From the NCBI GenBank assembly GCA_945874735.1, contig CAMCHI010000008.1, positions 1-57,920 of the forward strand: a stretch of 57,920 bases of DNA, written 5' to 3'. Positions 44,033-53,379 of this stretch are shown piece by piece (within the stretch, counting starts at the first letter, position 1; the number at the start of each line of letters is the position of its first letter). Source of the stretch: an uncultured Arcanobacterium sp. GTDB lineage: Bacteria; Actinomycetota; Actinomycetes; Actinomycetales; Actinomycetaceae. The translations under genes and the position numbers were made by a program. Under the pieces are notes generated by a model. It ran no database searches. It was given only the letters and a program-made list of their open reading frames with translations, and was not told where the DNA came from.

Positions 44033-44139
44033 AGCTGCAACTTTACTATCTACTACTATCGTTTAAGCACTTGAGAACATAGCATCTATTTAATAAGACA
44101 AAATACCGTGAAAGTGCCCCACATGGTTTAATAAATACT

Positions 44140-45702
44140 ATGAGTGATTACCAAGAAAAAAATAGTAAAAATAATATAAAAGATTTACAAGCAGAGTTAG
44201 AAAAACGCGCCCATAACCGCACCCAACGCCCCAATGGTGCAGCCTTTCGTGAGTTCATGGGACAAGATTGGGCACAGCGTCCTGCTGGTCCACAGCGCAG
44301 CGAAGTAGCTGACTACACTCCCGCCCGTCGCGCTAAACTAGCGGCACAATTTATTGGCGAGCGCCTAGTATTTCCTGCTGGCGATTTACAAGTACGCTCC
44401 AATGACACCGATTATCGTTTCCGCGCACATTCCGCTTTCGCGCATCTAACCGGTTTAGGGGCAGAAGACGAGCCAGGAGCCGTACTCGTTTTACACCCCC
44501 TTCCCCCTGCCAATATTGAAGCTAATAACGCTACTCATGAAGCAGTGTTATATTTTCACCCCCGTTCCTCCCGTAGTAGTGAAGAATTTTATGCTGATGC
44601 ACGACACGGAGAATTTTGGGTGGGAGCACGTCTTTCAATTGCAGAAATGGAAACTCTTACTGGGATTAAAGTGGCACATATCGATACTTTAAGTGACGCT
44701 TTAGCAAAAGATTTAGGAGCTGATTGCACCCAATTACGAGTAATTCCGCAAGCCGACTTAAAAATAGAAGAATTAGTAGCTCAAGTGCGAGCACAAAATG
44801 GTCTGCCAGCCTTGCAAGTAGAAGCCGATTTAGCTTTAGCTGAAGCTGCCTCCGAGTTACGTCTTATTAAAGACGCTTGGGAAATCCGAGAAATGCAAAA
44901 AGCAGTAGATGTCACCCGCGAAGGTTTCACTGAGATTTTGCGTAATCTTCCCCGCGCTATTAATCACTGGCGAGGCGAACGTGTAGTGGAAGGGGCTTTT
45001 ATGGCTAAAGCCCGCGAAGAAGGTAACGGCTTAGGATACGACACTATTGCAGCTGCTGGAAATCATGCTAATACCTTACATTGGATTAGTAATGACGGCC
45101 CAGTGCGAGAAGGCGACCTGATTTTAGTAGACGCTGGTGCAGAAGTTGATTCACTCTACACCGCAGACATCACTCGCACTCTGCCAGTTAATGGCAAATT
45201 TAGTGATGCACAACGGGAAGTGTATGAAGCTGTTTTAGAAGCAGCTGAAGCTGCGTTTGCTAAAGCAAGTGAAAACGGGGTGCGGTTCCGTGATTTACAT
45301 AATGCCGCAATGGAAGTGATTGTAAAATATCTAGCTCAATGGGGTATGTTGCCTGTATCTGCTAGTGAATCTTTAAGTCCTACCGGACAGCAGCATCGCC
45401 GTTGGATGCCACATGGCACTTCCCATCATTTAGGGCTAGACGTGCACGACTGCGCGCAAGCTAAACGGGAACTATATCAAGATGCCCTCCTACAACCAGG
45501 AATGGTTTTTACCATTGAACCTGGTTTATATTTCCGCGAGGATGACTTAAAAGTACCACCACGTTTCCGTGGTATCGGAGTACGTATTGAAGATGATATT
45601 GTGATTACAGAATCAGGAGCAGTACGACTATCTGAGGATATTCCGCGCACAGTAGCAGGGATAGAAGAATGGATTGCTGCCAGCAAACCAGATAATGATT
45701 AA
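44140..45702 (+). CDS. pepP: Xaa-Pro aminopeptidase (M24 family, aminopeptidase P)
   Basis: A 520-residue metalloenzyme that removes the N-terminal residue before proline. Residues ~60-220 form the creatinase-like AMP_N domain. The pita-bread domain carries the two-metal ligands: DAGAEVDSLYTADITRT (both Asp), HGTSHHLGLDVHD (His), FTIEPGLYF (Glu) and GVRIEDDI (Glu). The first ~35 residues are a charged, probably disordered extension. It lies before the MgtE-N gene with a 52-base gap and has no signal peptide, so it is cytosolic. Confidence 0.95.
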   Translation: MSDYQEKNSKNNIKDLQAELEKRAHNRTQRPNGAAFREFMGQDWAQRPAGPQRSEVADYTPARRAKLAAQFIGERLVFPAGDLQVRSNDTDYRFRAHSAFAHLTGLGAEDEPGAVLVLHPLPPANIEANNATHEAVLYFHPRSSRSSEEFYADARHGEFWVGARLSIAEMETLTGIKVAHIDTLSDALAKDLGADCTQLRVIPQADLKIEELVAQVRAQNGLPALQVEADLALAEAASELRLIKDAWEIREMQKAVDVTREGFTEILRNLPRAINHWRGERVVEGAFMAKAREEGNGLGYDTIAAAGNHANTLHWISNDGPVREGDLILVDAGAEVDSLYTADITRTLPVNGKFSDAQREVYEAVLEAAEAAFAKASENGVRFRDLHNAAMEVIVKYLAQWGMLPVSASESLSPTGQQHRRWMPHGTSHHLGLDVHDCAQAKRELYQDALLQPGMVFTIEPGLYFREDDLKVPPRFRGIGVRIEDDIVITESGAVRLSEDIPRTVAGIEEWIAASKPDND

Positions 45703-45754
45703 GACCACCTTACAGATTTCATAACTTTTACTAGATAAACCAGAAAGGTCAATT

Positions 45755-47080
45755 ATGAGCCAAACTAAAAACCGTCCAGTTTTCATTGGTCGTTTAGTGG
45801 GCACAGACGTATTCGACCCTATTGGCGATCGGGTAGGACGAGTACACGACCTAGTAGTAGTATTTCGCTTAAAAGGGGCTCCCCTAGCAGTAGGTTTGGT
45901 AGTAGAAGTAGCAGGAAAACGTCGTGTATTCCTTCCCCTGACCCGCGTTTTAGCAATTGAAAACGGACAAGTAATCAGCAATGGTTTGGTAAACATGCGT
46001 CGTTTTGTGCAGCGCCCTGGAGAAACTCTAGTAGCAGGCGAAATGTTTGACCGTTCTGTACATTTTAAAAACGGCAACGGTACCGCTTTAGTGGAAGACG
46101 TAGCCATCGAAATGACGCGCACACGGGAATGGCGCCTTACCCAAGCCTATGTACGTTTTCCCCGCGGACACAAAGACGCTGGCAACACACAAATCGTAAG
46201 TATCCAAGAAATCTCCGGATTAAACGCCAAATTGGTAGACCAAGGCGCTTCCTCTCTGCTAGCACAGTTAGAAGGATTGAAAGCTCCAGACGTAGCTGAC
46301 ATTTTGCAAGATCTTCCTACTGATCGAATGGTGGCAGTAGCTAACGCCTTAGGTGATGAACGCTTAGCTGACGTATTGGAAGAACTAGGTGAAGACTACC
46401 GCGTCACCATCATGGAACGTTTAGACGTCGATAGAGCCGCTGACGTATTAGATGTGATGCAACCAGATGACGCTGCCGACTTAATCGGTGCTTTACCACA
46501 AACTCAAGCCGATGAGCTACTAAGCCACATGGAACCAGAAGAAGCCGAGGACGTACGTCGTCTAATGGGTTACGACGACCGTTCAGCTGGTGGTTTAATG
46601 ACCACCGAACCTATCGTACTACCTCCAGAAGCTACCGTGGCCACAGCTTTAGCACACGCCAGACGAGCAGATATTCCCCCAGCTTTAGCGTCCATGATTT
46701 TTGTGTGCCGTCCACCCTTAGAAACCCCTACCGGCAGATTCTTAGGAGTCGTACATCTACAACGTGCACTGCGGGAACCACCTGCCACTATGATTGGCTC
46801 TATCATCGATGCTGATATTGAACCTTTCCAACCCAGCGATGAAATCGGTACAGTTACCCGTATTTTAGCTACCTATAATTTGACGGCCATGCCAGTGGTA
46901 AGCGATTCTTTGCTAGTGGGCGCAGTTTCAGTAGACGACGTGCTAGATCATTTACTACCCGAAAACTGGCGTGACTACGATGAAGAATTGCTAGACCAAA
47001 CAGTTAATGAAACACACGAAAACGAAACTGAAGAACTACAAGAACGAGCCCAAGAAGCAGCCGAAGCAGAGATAAGTTAA
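45755..47080 (+). CDS. soluble MgtE-N/CBS domain protein with PRC-barrel-like start
   Basis: A 441-residue protein. Residues ~8-75 resemble a PRC barrel (RLVGTDVFDPIGDRVGRVHD), ~165-285 the helical MgtE N-terminal repeat (DVADILQDLPTDRM, DVLEELGEDYR, DAADLIGALPQTQADELLS), and ~290-420 a pair of CBS domains. In the MgtE magnesium channel these two regions sense magnesium and gate the pore, but here no membrane helices follow: the protein ends in an acidic tail. The order with DUF1003 and mrp matches Rv1232c-Rv1231c-Rv1229c. It may sense magnesium or nucleotides for a partner, perhaps the DUF1003 membrane protein. AAAGGT precedes the ATG. Confidence 0.88.
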   Translation: MSQTKNRPVFIGRLVGTDVFDPIGDRVGRVHDLVVVFRLKGAPLAVGLVVEVAGKRRVFLPLTRVLAIENGQVISNGLVNMRRFVQRPGETLVAGEMFDRSVHFKNGNGTALVEDVAIEMTRTREWRLTQAYVRFPRGHKDAGNTQIVSIQEISGLNAKLVDQGASSLLAQLEGLKAPDVADILQDLPTDRMVAVANALGDERLADVLEELGEDYRVTIMERLDVDRAADVLDVMQPDDAADLIGALPQTQADELLSHMEPEEAEDVRRLMGYDDRSAGGLMTTEPIVLPPEATVATALAHARRADIPPALASMIFVCRPPLETPTGRFLGVVHLQRALREPPATMIGSIIDADIEPFQPSDEIGTVTRILATYNLTAMPVVSDSLLVGAVSVDDVLDHLLPENWRDYDEELLDQTVNETHENETEELQERAQEAAEAEIS

Positions 47081-47173
47081 AGTATTTTACAACTCTACTC
47101 AAAGCAAAACCTGTAACTTAAGCACTTAAACACAGAAAATACCTGTGAAAATATGCGGAAAGGAGTGAAATAG

Positions 47174-47776
47174 ATGCCAGAAATTTTCGATAAACCACTA
47201 GATAAGCGAGCCAGACGCACTAAAAAAGCCCGCTGGGATAGTGAAGTAACCGGAGTAGCTGCCGAGCGTATTGCTCGTTTCACCGGCACTCCCCAATTTT
47301 TAATCTATCTAACTGTTTTCGTAGCAGCTTGGTTGCTGTGGAACACTTTTGCACCCGCATATTTACAATTCGATTCCAAAAAAATCGGATTCACAGCTTT
47401 AACCCTTATGCTTTCCTTACAAGCATCCTATTCTGCACCCCTTATTTTATTGGCACAAAACCGGCAAGATGATCGTGACCGTGTAAACGCACAGCAAGAC
47501 CGGGCCGTAGCCGCACAAAATTTGGCAGACACTGAATATCTCACGCGTGAAATTGCTGGCTTACGTTTAGCATTAAACGAAGTAGCTACCCGCGACTTTA
47601 TCCGTTCTGAATTGCGCGATGTAGTAGAAAATGAGCTACAACAAACCCGTGCCCAATTAGCTGAGCTAGAAGCAAAAATCGCCCTATTAAGCGCTAATTC
47701 CACATCAACTCCGCAATCAGATGCTCTAACTTCTATTTCTACTCCTTCTCACCAAAACTCAAACTCTGAGTCCTAA
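47174..47776 (+). CDS. DUF1003 family membrane protein
   Basis: A 200-residue protein of the DUF1003 family. A basic N-terminus is followed by two membrane helices (about residues 38-57, LIYLTVFVAAWLLWNTF, and 70-95, FTALTLMLSLQASYSAPLIL). Then comes the family hallmark LLAQNRQDDRDR and a long charged helical tail reaching ~165, and a Ser/Thr-rich end. A strong GGAAAGGAG site precedes the ATG. It is placed between the MgtE-N/CBS protein and mrp as in Mycobacterium. Its function is unknown; physical pairing with the soluble MgtE-N protein is an inference. Confidence 0.9.
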   Translation: MPEIFDKPLDKRARRTKKARWDSEVTGVAAERIARFTGTPQFLIYLTVFVAAWLLWNTFAPAYLQFDSKKIGFTALTLMLSLQASYSAPLILLAQNRQDDRDRVNAQQDRAVAAQNLADTEYLTREIAGLRLALNEVATRDFIRSELRDVVENELQQTRAQLAELEAKIALLSANSTSTPQSDALTSISTPSHQNSNSES

Positions 47777-47926
47777 AACACTGCTTAAAAACAAGTCTTA
47801 AACCATACGCTCCCACCTGCCCTATCTCCATGCACATTTTTTCATATTGCATCTTATATCCAACAACTTATACCCATAATGTTGCCTAAAATGTACTCTC
47901 CGTCTTTGGTTGAGTACCATTAAAGT

Positions 47927-49054
47927 ATGAGTTTACCTACTGTTGAAGAAGTTACCACTGCCCTAGCTGCAGTAATTGATCCAGAAATCCGCCGTCCCAT
48001 CACCGAACTGGGTATGGTACGCAAGGTAGAGATCAATCCAGAGGGTGTAGTAACCGTAGATATTGATTTAACCACCGCTGGTTGTCCCTTACGCGATAAA
48101 ATCACCAACGACGTTCGAGAAGTAGTAATACAACTTCCAGAAGTAGTAGAAGTAGTGGTAAATATCGGGGTAATGGACGAAAAACAGAAAGCTAATTTAC
48201 GTAAAACTTTACGCAATGGCGAACCTGAGCGGGTAATCCCATTCTCACAACCTGGCAACCTAACCCGCGTATATGCCATCTCCTCCGGCAAAGGTGGAGT
48301 AGGTAAATCTTCTATGACGGTTAATCTTGCTACCGCTATGGCAGCCCAAGGACTAAAAGTAGGTATTGTAGATGCCGACATTTACGGTTTCTCCATTCCT
48401 CCTATGATGAAAATCCAAAACCCACCCCAAGTGGTAGACAACATGATCATTCCTCCCGTGGGTTACGACGTGAAAGTAATTTCCATTGGAATGTTTATGC
48501 AGGAAAACACTCCCGTGGTATGGCGTGGCCCGATGCTACACCGAGCTTTAGAACAATTCTTTGCTGACGTGTTCTGGGGAGATTTAGACGTACTTCTTAT
48601 CGACCTTCCTCCAGGCACAGGAGATATTGCCATCTCAGTAGCCCAACTAATTCCTAATGCAGAAATCGTAGTAGTCACCACCCCACAAGTAGCAGCCGCA
48701 GAAGTAGCTGAACGCGCCGGAATGTTAGCCAAGCAAACCGAACAACGCGTAGTGGGCGTAATTGAAAATATGAGCTATCTTGAAATGCCAGATGGTAGCC
48801 GTATGGAACTTTTCGGATCCGGTGGTGGACAAGCCCTATCTGCACAGCTCACCGAACTACTCGGATACGATGTGCCACTCTTAGCTCAAGTTCCACTAGA
48901 GCAGCCTTTACGCGAAGGTGGCGATACTGGACACCCTATCGCAATTCAAGACGGAACATCTGCAGCTCAAAATGCTATCCGCGAAGCAGCCAGCCAGTTA
49001 GCTACTCGCGCTCGTGGACTTTCCGGCCGCAACTTAGGAGTAGCTCCTTTGTAA
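47927..49054 (+). CDS. mrp: Mrp/ApbC family P-loop ATPase (Fe-S carrier)
   Basis: A 375-residue protein: an N-terminal MIP18/DUF59 domain (to ~90, with AGCPLRD) and a ParA/MinD-type ATPase domain. The deviant Walker A is SSGKGGVGKSS (119-129), followed by VDADIYGFSIP and DLPPGTGD. Mrp proteins load or carry iron-sulfur clusters on a C-x-x-C pair after ENMS; here that place reads ENMSYLEMPDGSRMELFG with no cysteine. The only conserved cysteine I see is in the MIP18 domain. So cluster handling, if it occurs, must use other residues. Two hairpins follow the stop. Confidence 0.92.
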   Translation: MSLPTVEEVTTALAAVIDPEIRRPITELGMVRKVEINPEGVVTVDIDLTTAGCPLRDKITNDVREVVIQLPEVVEVVVNIGVMDEKQKANLRKTLRNGEPERVIPFSQPGNLTRVYAISSGKGGVGKSSMTVNLATAMAAQGLKVGIVDADIYGFSIPPMMKIQNPPQVVDNMIIPPVGYDVKVISIGMFMQENTPVVWRGPMLHRALEQFFADVFWGDLDVLLIDLPPGTGDIAISVAQLIPNAEIVVVTTPQVAAAEVAERAGMLAKQTEQRVVGVIENMSYLEMPDGSRMELFGSGGGQALSAQLTELLGYDVPLLAQVPLEQPLREGGDTGHPIAIQDGTSAAQNAIREAASQLATRARGLSGRNLGVAPL

Positions 49055-49061
49055 ATACTGT

Positions 49062-49089
49062 GTTGATAAATAACCTACTATTTATCAAC
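49062..49089. repeat. AT-rich palindromic hairpin after mrp
   Basis: A perfect 11-bp inverted repeat (GTTGATAAATA / TATTTATCAAC) with a 6-base loop begins seven bases after the mrp stop. No T run follows. It precedes the real terminator by 21 bases and might shield the mRNA end or act as an operator. Confidence 0.6.
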
Positions 49090-49110
49090 TCTTAAGTTCT
49101 TGGCGTATAT

Positions 49111-49142
49111 AGAAAACTCTCCGCTTAGTCGGGGAGTTTTCT
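49111..49142 (+). terminator. terminator of mrp
   Basis: A 13-bp stem (AGAAAACTCTCCG / CGGGGAGTTTTCT, one wobble pair) with a 6-base loop and then GCTCTT. The T run lies in the stem's right arm, so it may work in both directions. Confidence 0.78.
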
Positions 49143-49156
49143 GCTCTTACCAGTAT

Positions 49157-49162
49157 TATAAT
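49157..49162 (+). promoter_or_regulatory. -10 box for the O-methyltransferase gene
   Basis: A perfect TATAAT about 80 bases before the ATG at 49242, right after the mrp terminator. No good -35 box is seen. A small CCGGC/GCCGG hairpin (49182-49198) would fall in the 5' leader. Confidence 0.4.
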
Positions 49163-49241
49163 GAACATACATAGGCACTAACCGGCTGCATTTGCCGGCA
49201 AGCGTTTAAGGCACGCAAAAGTATTCTAAAGTGAGGAACTT

Positions 49242-49871
49242 ATGTCGGCTCAGAAGGCAGCATCTTGGCTCTACAGTGAAGAGCTAATCACTGAAACCCC
49301 TATTATTGAAGCAGCCCGCGTGGTGGCTGACGAAATCGGCGTCAATTGTTCCTCTCCCGCTACTGGGCAATTTTTAGCCACACTTGCCAGCTTACCTAAC
49401 ATAAAAACCGTGGCTGAAATTGGTACTGGCACTGGTGTATCTGCTCTACATATCCTATTGGCTTCCGAACAAATCACACTCACATCGCTCGATACCGATG
49501 CGGAAGCGCAAAATTATGCTCGCCAGCTCTTTCAACGCGCCGAGATTCGCACCGCCCGCTACCGATTAATTAACGGACAAAGCGCAGATTTACTACCTCG
49601 ACTAGCTAACTCTGCCTATGATTTAGTGATTGTGGACGGAGATCCGCTAGAAGCTCAAGGCGATGCGGAAGAAGCTATTAGAATGTTACGGCCAGGTGGA
49701 ATTTTAGTACTGCTTCATGCACTCTACCAAGATCGAGTAGCTGATCCGGCACGGCGAGATGATATTACCGTCGCTTGGCGAGATCTAGGGGTATTTATTA
49801 TGCAAAACCCTGATTTAACTGCCAGTCTTTCTCCATTAGGGGACGGCATTCTCATCGCTGTAAAGAAGTAA
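49242..49871 (+). CDS. class I SAM-dependent O-methyltransferase
   Basis: A 209-residue enzyme of methyltransferase family 3 (catechol/caffeoyl-CoA type), close in type to Rv1220c, which also lies near mrp. The SAM-binding motif I is VAEIGTGTGVSALHIL near residue 60, the acidic residue that binds the ribose is in LTSLDTDAEA, and the metal-binding region is in DLVIVDGDPLEAQG. GAGG stands six bases before the ATG. It is a single-gene unit between terminator and punA. The methyl acceptor is unknown. Confidence 0.9.
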   Translation: MSAQKAASWLYSEELITETPIIEAARVVADEIGVNCSSPATGQFLATLASLPNIKTVAEIGTGTGVSALHILLASEQITLTSLDTDAEAQNYARQLFQRAEIRTARYRLINGQSADLLPRLANSAYDLVIVDGDPLEAQGDAEEAIRMLRPGGILVLLHALYQDRVADPARRDDITVAWRDLGVFIMQNPDLTASLSPLGDGILIAVKK

Positions 49872-49962
49872 CTACACCAAAAACAACTTATTTTTCCGAT
49901 ATTTTCGGCAAAATCTCTTTACATAATATGCCTCTGGTACTGTAGTTCAGTAATCTATAACT

Positions 49963-50772
49963 ATGGATACTTACACTGCACAAGAATTAGCGCAACAAGC
50001 CGCGCAAGTGATTGCTGAGCGCACCGGCGTAACAACTCATGATATTGCTTTAACGCTTGGATCAGGTTGGGCAAATGCAGCTAACTTAATTGGCGAAACT
50101 ATCGCCGTTATCCCAGCTGCTGAAATTCCTGGATTCTCGCACTCTGGCGTAGCCGGACACGGCGGTAAAATCACGTCCTTGCGTCTAGCTAACGGCAAAC
50201 ACGCCCTAGTACTAGGAGCACGCACCCATTACTATGAAGGCAAAGGAGTGCGCGCTGTGGCACACGGAGTACGCACTGCGGCTGCTAGTGGAGCCAAACT
50301 AAACATTCTTACTAACGGGTGTGGCTCTACTGTACCTGCTTGGGGCCCAGGCACGGTAGTATTACTGGCCGATCACCTAAACCTGACGGCTACTTCCCCT
50401 ATTGAAGGAGCCAACTTTGTAGACCTTACTGATTTATACTCTAAGCGGTTGCGAGAAATTGCAAAAGAAATTGACCCTAACCTACCAGAAGGCGTCTACA
50501 CCCAGTTCCCTGGCCCGCACTATGAAACCCCTGCTGAAGTAAAAATGGCACGCACTTTAGGTGGTGACCTAGTGGGTATGTCTACTGCTTTAGAAGCTAT
50601 TGCCGCCCGTGAAGCAGGCATGGAAACACTCGGACTTTCCCTAGTGACCAATCATGCCGCCGGTTTTGCTCCCGGTCACTTAAGCCATACTGAAGTATTA
50701 GAAGCCGGAGCAGCAGCAGCTCCCCGTATTTCCCAATTACTTGCTAAAATTGTGGCACGTATTTTGCAATAG
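49963..50772 (+). CDS. punA: purine nucleoside phosphorylase
   Basis: Trimeric (class II) phosphorylase that splits inosine and guanosine into base and ribose 1-phosphate. The 269 residues contain the phosphate loop LGSGWA (32-37), the GHGGK block (65-69), GARTHYYEGKGV (85-96), FPGPHYETPAE, the purine site GMSTALEAIAAREAG and SLVTNHAAG, with the Asn that reads the purine ring. Its stop is 10 bases before the sugar phosphate mutase start, so they form an operon that turns purine nucleosides into usable sugar phosphate. Confidence 0.95.
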   Translation: MDTYTAQELAQQAAQVIAERTGVTTHDIALTLGSGWANAANLIGETIAVIPAAEIPGFSHSGVAGHGGKITSLRLANGKHALVLGARTHYYEGKGVRAVAHGVRTAAASGAKLNILTNGCGSTVPAWGPGTVVLLADHLNLTATSPIEGANFVDLTDLYSKRLREIAKEIDPNLPEGVYTQFPGPHYETPAEVKMARTLGGDLVGMSTALEAIAAREAGMETLGLSLVTNHAAGFAPGHLSHTEVLEAGAAAAPRISQLLAKIVARILQ

Positions 50773-50778
50773 GAGGGG
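50771..50778 (+). promoter_or_regulatory. ribosome site for the phosphohexomutase-family gene
   Basis: AGGAGGGG begins on the last base of the punA stop codon and lies four bases before the ATG at 50783. It decides against the upstream in-frame start at 50741 inside punA. Confidence 0.85.
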
Positions 50779-50782
50779 TAAA

Positions 50783-52471
50783 ATGAGTTACGATTTAGCA
50801 ACTGTACAAAACTGGATTTCGCACGATCCCGACCCGCACACCCAAGCTGAACTACGGGCTTTATTAGCCGCAGCAGAAGCTGGGCAAGAAGATGCTCAGC
50901 AAGATCTCGCAGATCGCTTCCAAAGCCTACTACAATTTGGCACTGCTGGGTTGCGTGGAGAAATGGCAGGTGGCCCGTACCGTATGAATCGTGCAGTGGT
51001 GCGTAAAGCCACTGCTGGTTTAATCAATTGGCTACAAAATCGCGTAGGTAAAGACGCTTTAGTAGTGGTGGGCTTTGATGCTCGTTATAACTCTGCCACT
51101 TTCGCTCAAGATGCTGTAGCTATTATTACTGCCGCCGGAGCACGAGCAGTGCTCTTTCCTCGCGAGCTACCTACTCCTATCTTGGCACACGCAGTACTCA
51201 CCTTAGGTGCAGACGCTGGGATTATGGTAACTGCTTCCCATAATCCTCCTAAAGATAATGGTTATAAAGTTTATTTAGGAGGACGCGCGATTGAAGAAAA
51301 CGGCATAGGAGTGCAAATCGTTCCTCCAGTAGATAAAGAAATAGCCGATGCTATTGCGGCTACTCCTTTTGCAGATGAAATTCCTCTGGCTGATTCTGGC
51401 TGGGAAATCATGCCTGAAACAGTGGTAGAAAACTACATTCACCACACCGCTCAAGCGGTGAGTTCCACGCCAGCACGGGACTTAAAAATTGCTTACACTG
51501 CCATGCATGGAGTGGGCTATGAAGTAATGGCAAAAGTTTTTGCTGCAGCCGGTTTTACGCAAGTATATGGAGTGCCTTGCCAAATTCATCCCGATCCCGA
51601 CTTCCCTACGGTATCGTTTCCTAATCCGGAAGAAGCAGGGGCGCTAGATGAAGCTATTAAATATGCTCAAGAAATATCTGCCGATATTATTATTGCCTCT
51701 GATCCTGATGCTGATCGTGCTTCTGCAGCGATTCCAAATCCGGATGGCACATGGCGACAACTTTCAGGCGATGAGTTGGGCGCAATTTTAGGGCAAGCAG
51801 TAGCTGCCCAAGCACAGGCTAACGGCAAAACTGGTACCCTAGCTTCTTCTATCGTTTCTTCACGTATCTTAGCTCCTATTGCACAGCATCACGGGCTAAA
51901 CTACACTGCCACTCTCACTGGTTTTAAGTGGATTGCGCGTGTGCCAGAAATTATTTACGGCTACGAAGAAGCTATCGGTTTTTGTACCAACCCTAGTGTA
52001 GTGCGCGATAAAGACGGTATTTCTGCTGGTTTAGTAATTGCTACGAAAGCAGCGCAACTCAAAGCAGCTGGAGTTAGCTTGGCTCAAGAATTAGATAAGT
52101 TAGCTCTCCAATATGGACTATATCTAACTGCTCCGGTGACTATTCGGGTGGAAGATTTAAGTATCATTCCGGCTACTATGCACAAAATACGCACCTGCCC
52201 GCCGGCTACTCTAGCTGGTTCTCCAGTGGAAAGCATTGTAGATTTACAAGCTGGCACTGCAGAACTTCCTCCAACTGATGCAGTAATGATTCACACCCAA
52301 GCTAACGATCGCGTAATTATTCGTCCCTCGGGCACTGAACCAAAAGTTAAATGCTATCTGGAAGTAATTGTGCCCGTAGCAACAGAAAACGAGCTACCAG
52401 CGGCAAAAGAAACCGCTAAGCAGCGACTAGAAAAATTCCAAGCTGATATGCGTCAAGCCTTAAAACTATAA
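50783..52471 (+). CDS. phospho-sugar mutase (phosphopentomutase/phosphoglucomutase-like)
   Basis: A 562-residue alpha-D-phosphohexomutase family enzyme, of the long type related to PgcA/Pgm2. The four domains are marked by FGTAGLRGEM (52-61), the phosphoserine loop VTASHNPPKDNGYKVY (S152), the magnesium loop ASDPDADR near 306, the sugar loop GYEEAIGF and the phosphate loop RPSGTEPK close to the end. Annotation would usually read phosphomannomutase. Its coupling to purine nucleoside phosphorylase and the facing deo genes suggests it moves phosphate between C1 and C5 of ribose or deoxyribose, which PGM2-type enzymes do; hexose substrates remain possible. Confidence 0.9.
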   Translation: MSYDLATVQNWISHDPDPHTQAELRALLAAAEAGQEDAQQDLADRFQSLLQFGTAGLRGEMAGGPYRMNRAVVRKATAGLINWLQNRVGKDALVVVGFDARYNSATFAQDAVAIITAAGARAVLFPRELPTPILAHAVLTLGADAGIMVTASHNPPKDNGYKVYLGGRAIEENGIGVQIVPPVDKEIADAIAATPFADEIPLADSGWEIMPETVVENYIHHTAQAVSSTPARDLKIAYTAMHGVGYEVMAKVFAAAGFTQVYGVPCQIHPDPDFPTVSFPNPEEAGALDEAIKYAQEISADIIIASDPDADRASAAIPNPDGTWRQLSGDELGAILGQAVAAQAQANGKTGTLASSIVSSRILAPIAQHHGLNYTATLTGFKWIARVPEIIYGYEEAIGFCTNPSVVRDKDGISAGLVIATKAAQLKAAGVSLAQELDKLALQYGLYLTAPVTIRVEDLSIIPATMHKIRTCPPATLAGSPVESIVDLQAGTAELPPTDAVMIHTQANDRVIIRPSGTEPKVKCYLEVIVPVATENELPAAKETAKQRLEKFQADMRQALKL

Positions 52472-52495
52472 GGAATAACGCTTATAGGCAAATTA

Positions 52496-52530
52496 TTAAA
52501 GGTGGCAGGCATTATGCCTACCACCTTTAA
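52496..52530. terminator. bidirectional terminator between the mutase and deoC
   Basis: TTAAAGGTGG and AGGCA pair with TGCCT and CCACCTTTAA around a 3-base loop; the single internal position is C/A rightward but a T-G pair leftward. CTTTTAAT follows on the right, TAATAATTT on the left. It separates two convergent units. Confidence 0.75.
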
Positions 52531-52572
52531 CTTTTAATACGAAACTATTAGCTACTTTGCCAATAATATGGC

Positions 52573-53229
52573 TTATAGCGTATCTAGTACTGTCTGTGAA
52601 GCAGATAATCCTAAGCGAGTAGCCCCTGCCGCAATTAGTTCACTGGCAAACTTGCCATCACGAATACCACCAGATGCTTTTACTTCCATGTCTGCCCCTA
52701 CTGTCTGTTTCATTAAAGCAACAGCGTGCACGGAAGCTCCTCCAGCCGGATGAAAACCAGTGGAAGTTTTTACAAAATCAGCATCTACACTATGAGCGAT
52801 TTCGCATACACGTACAATTTCCTCATCGGTAAGAGCAGCAGATTCAATAATCACTTTTAGTACTGCGTAAGGAATTGCGTCACGCACTGAAGCAATATCA
52901 AATTCTACGCCTTCCCAATCATGTTCTTTAACCAGCCCTAAGTTCACCACCATGTCTACTTCGTCAGCTCCTGAAGCTACAGCTAAAGCAGCTTCTGCCG
53001 CTTTAATAGCTGGCGCTACCGCACCAGATGGAAAACCAGCCACTACTGCTAAACGCAAATCTCCTAAATCAATATCTGCTGGAAGTGGCAGCATAGAAGG
53101 AGAAATACACACCGAGTATGCCCCTACCCTTCTAGCTTCCTCCACTAATTCTCGCACTTGTTGTAATGTGGCTTCTGGCTTTAGTAAAGTATGGTCGATA
53201 ATACCAGCTACCTCTGCTACACTTGGCAT
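52573..53229 (-). CDS. deoC: deoxyribose-phosphate aldolase
   Basis: Cleaves 2-deoxyribose 5-phosphate to glyceraldehyde 3-phosphate and acetaldehyde, completing deoxynucleoside breakdown. The 218 residues show the class I aldolase site: the Schiff-base lysine K154 in [13 protein letters not shown], the proton-relay Asp in [12 protein letters not shown] (89-98), and KVIIES (125-130). Length fits the shorter bacterial type. It is the last gene of the leftward importer-cdd-deoA-deoC series, 150 bases after deoA. Confidence 0.96.
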   Translation of the reverse strand: MPSVAEVAGIIDHTLLKPEATLQQVRELVEEARRVGAYSVCISPSMLPLPADIDLGDLRLAVVAGFPSGAVAPAIKAAEAALAVASGADEVDMVVNLGLVKEHDWEGVEFDIASVRDAIPYAVLKVIIESAALTDEEIVRVCEIAHSVDADFVKTSTGFHPAGGASVHAVALMKQTVGADMEVKASGGIRDGKFASELIAAGATRLGLSASQTVLDTL

Positions 53230-53379
53230 TTTATTCCTTTCATTTTTGGTAATAACTTTGCCGTTAACTACACACTTTCTTGGGTTTTACTCTTAAAGTT
53301 AAGCTCTACCCTACTTATAACAGCGCACAACTTAAAAGTAAGTAAAACATTCTTAACAGCAATCTGAAATATCAAACCT

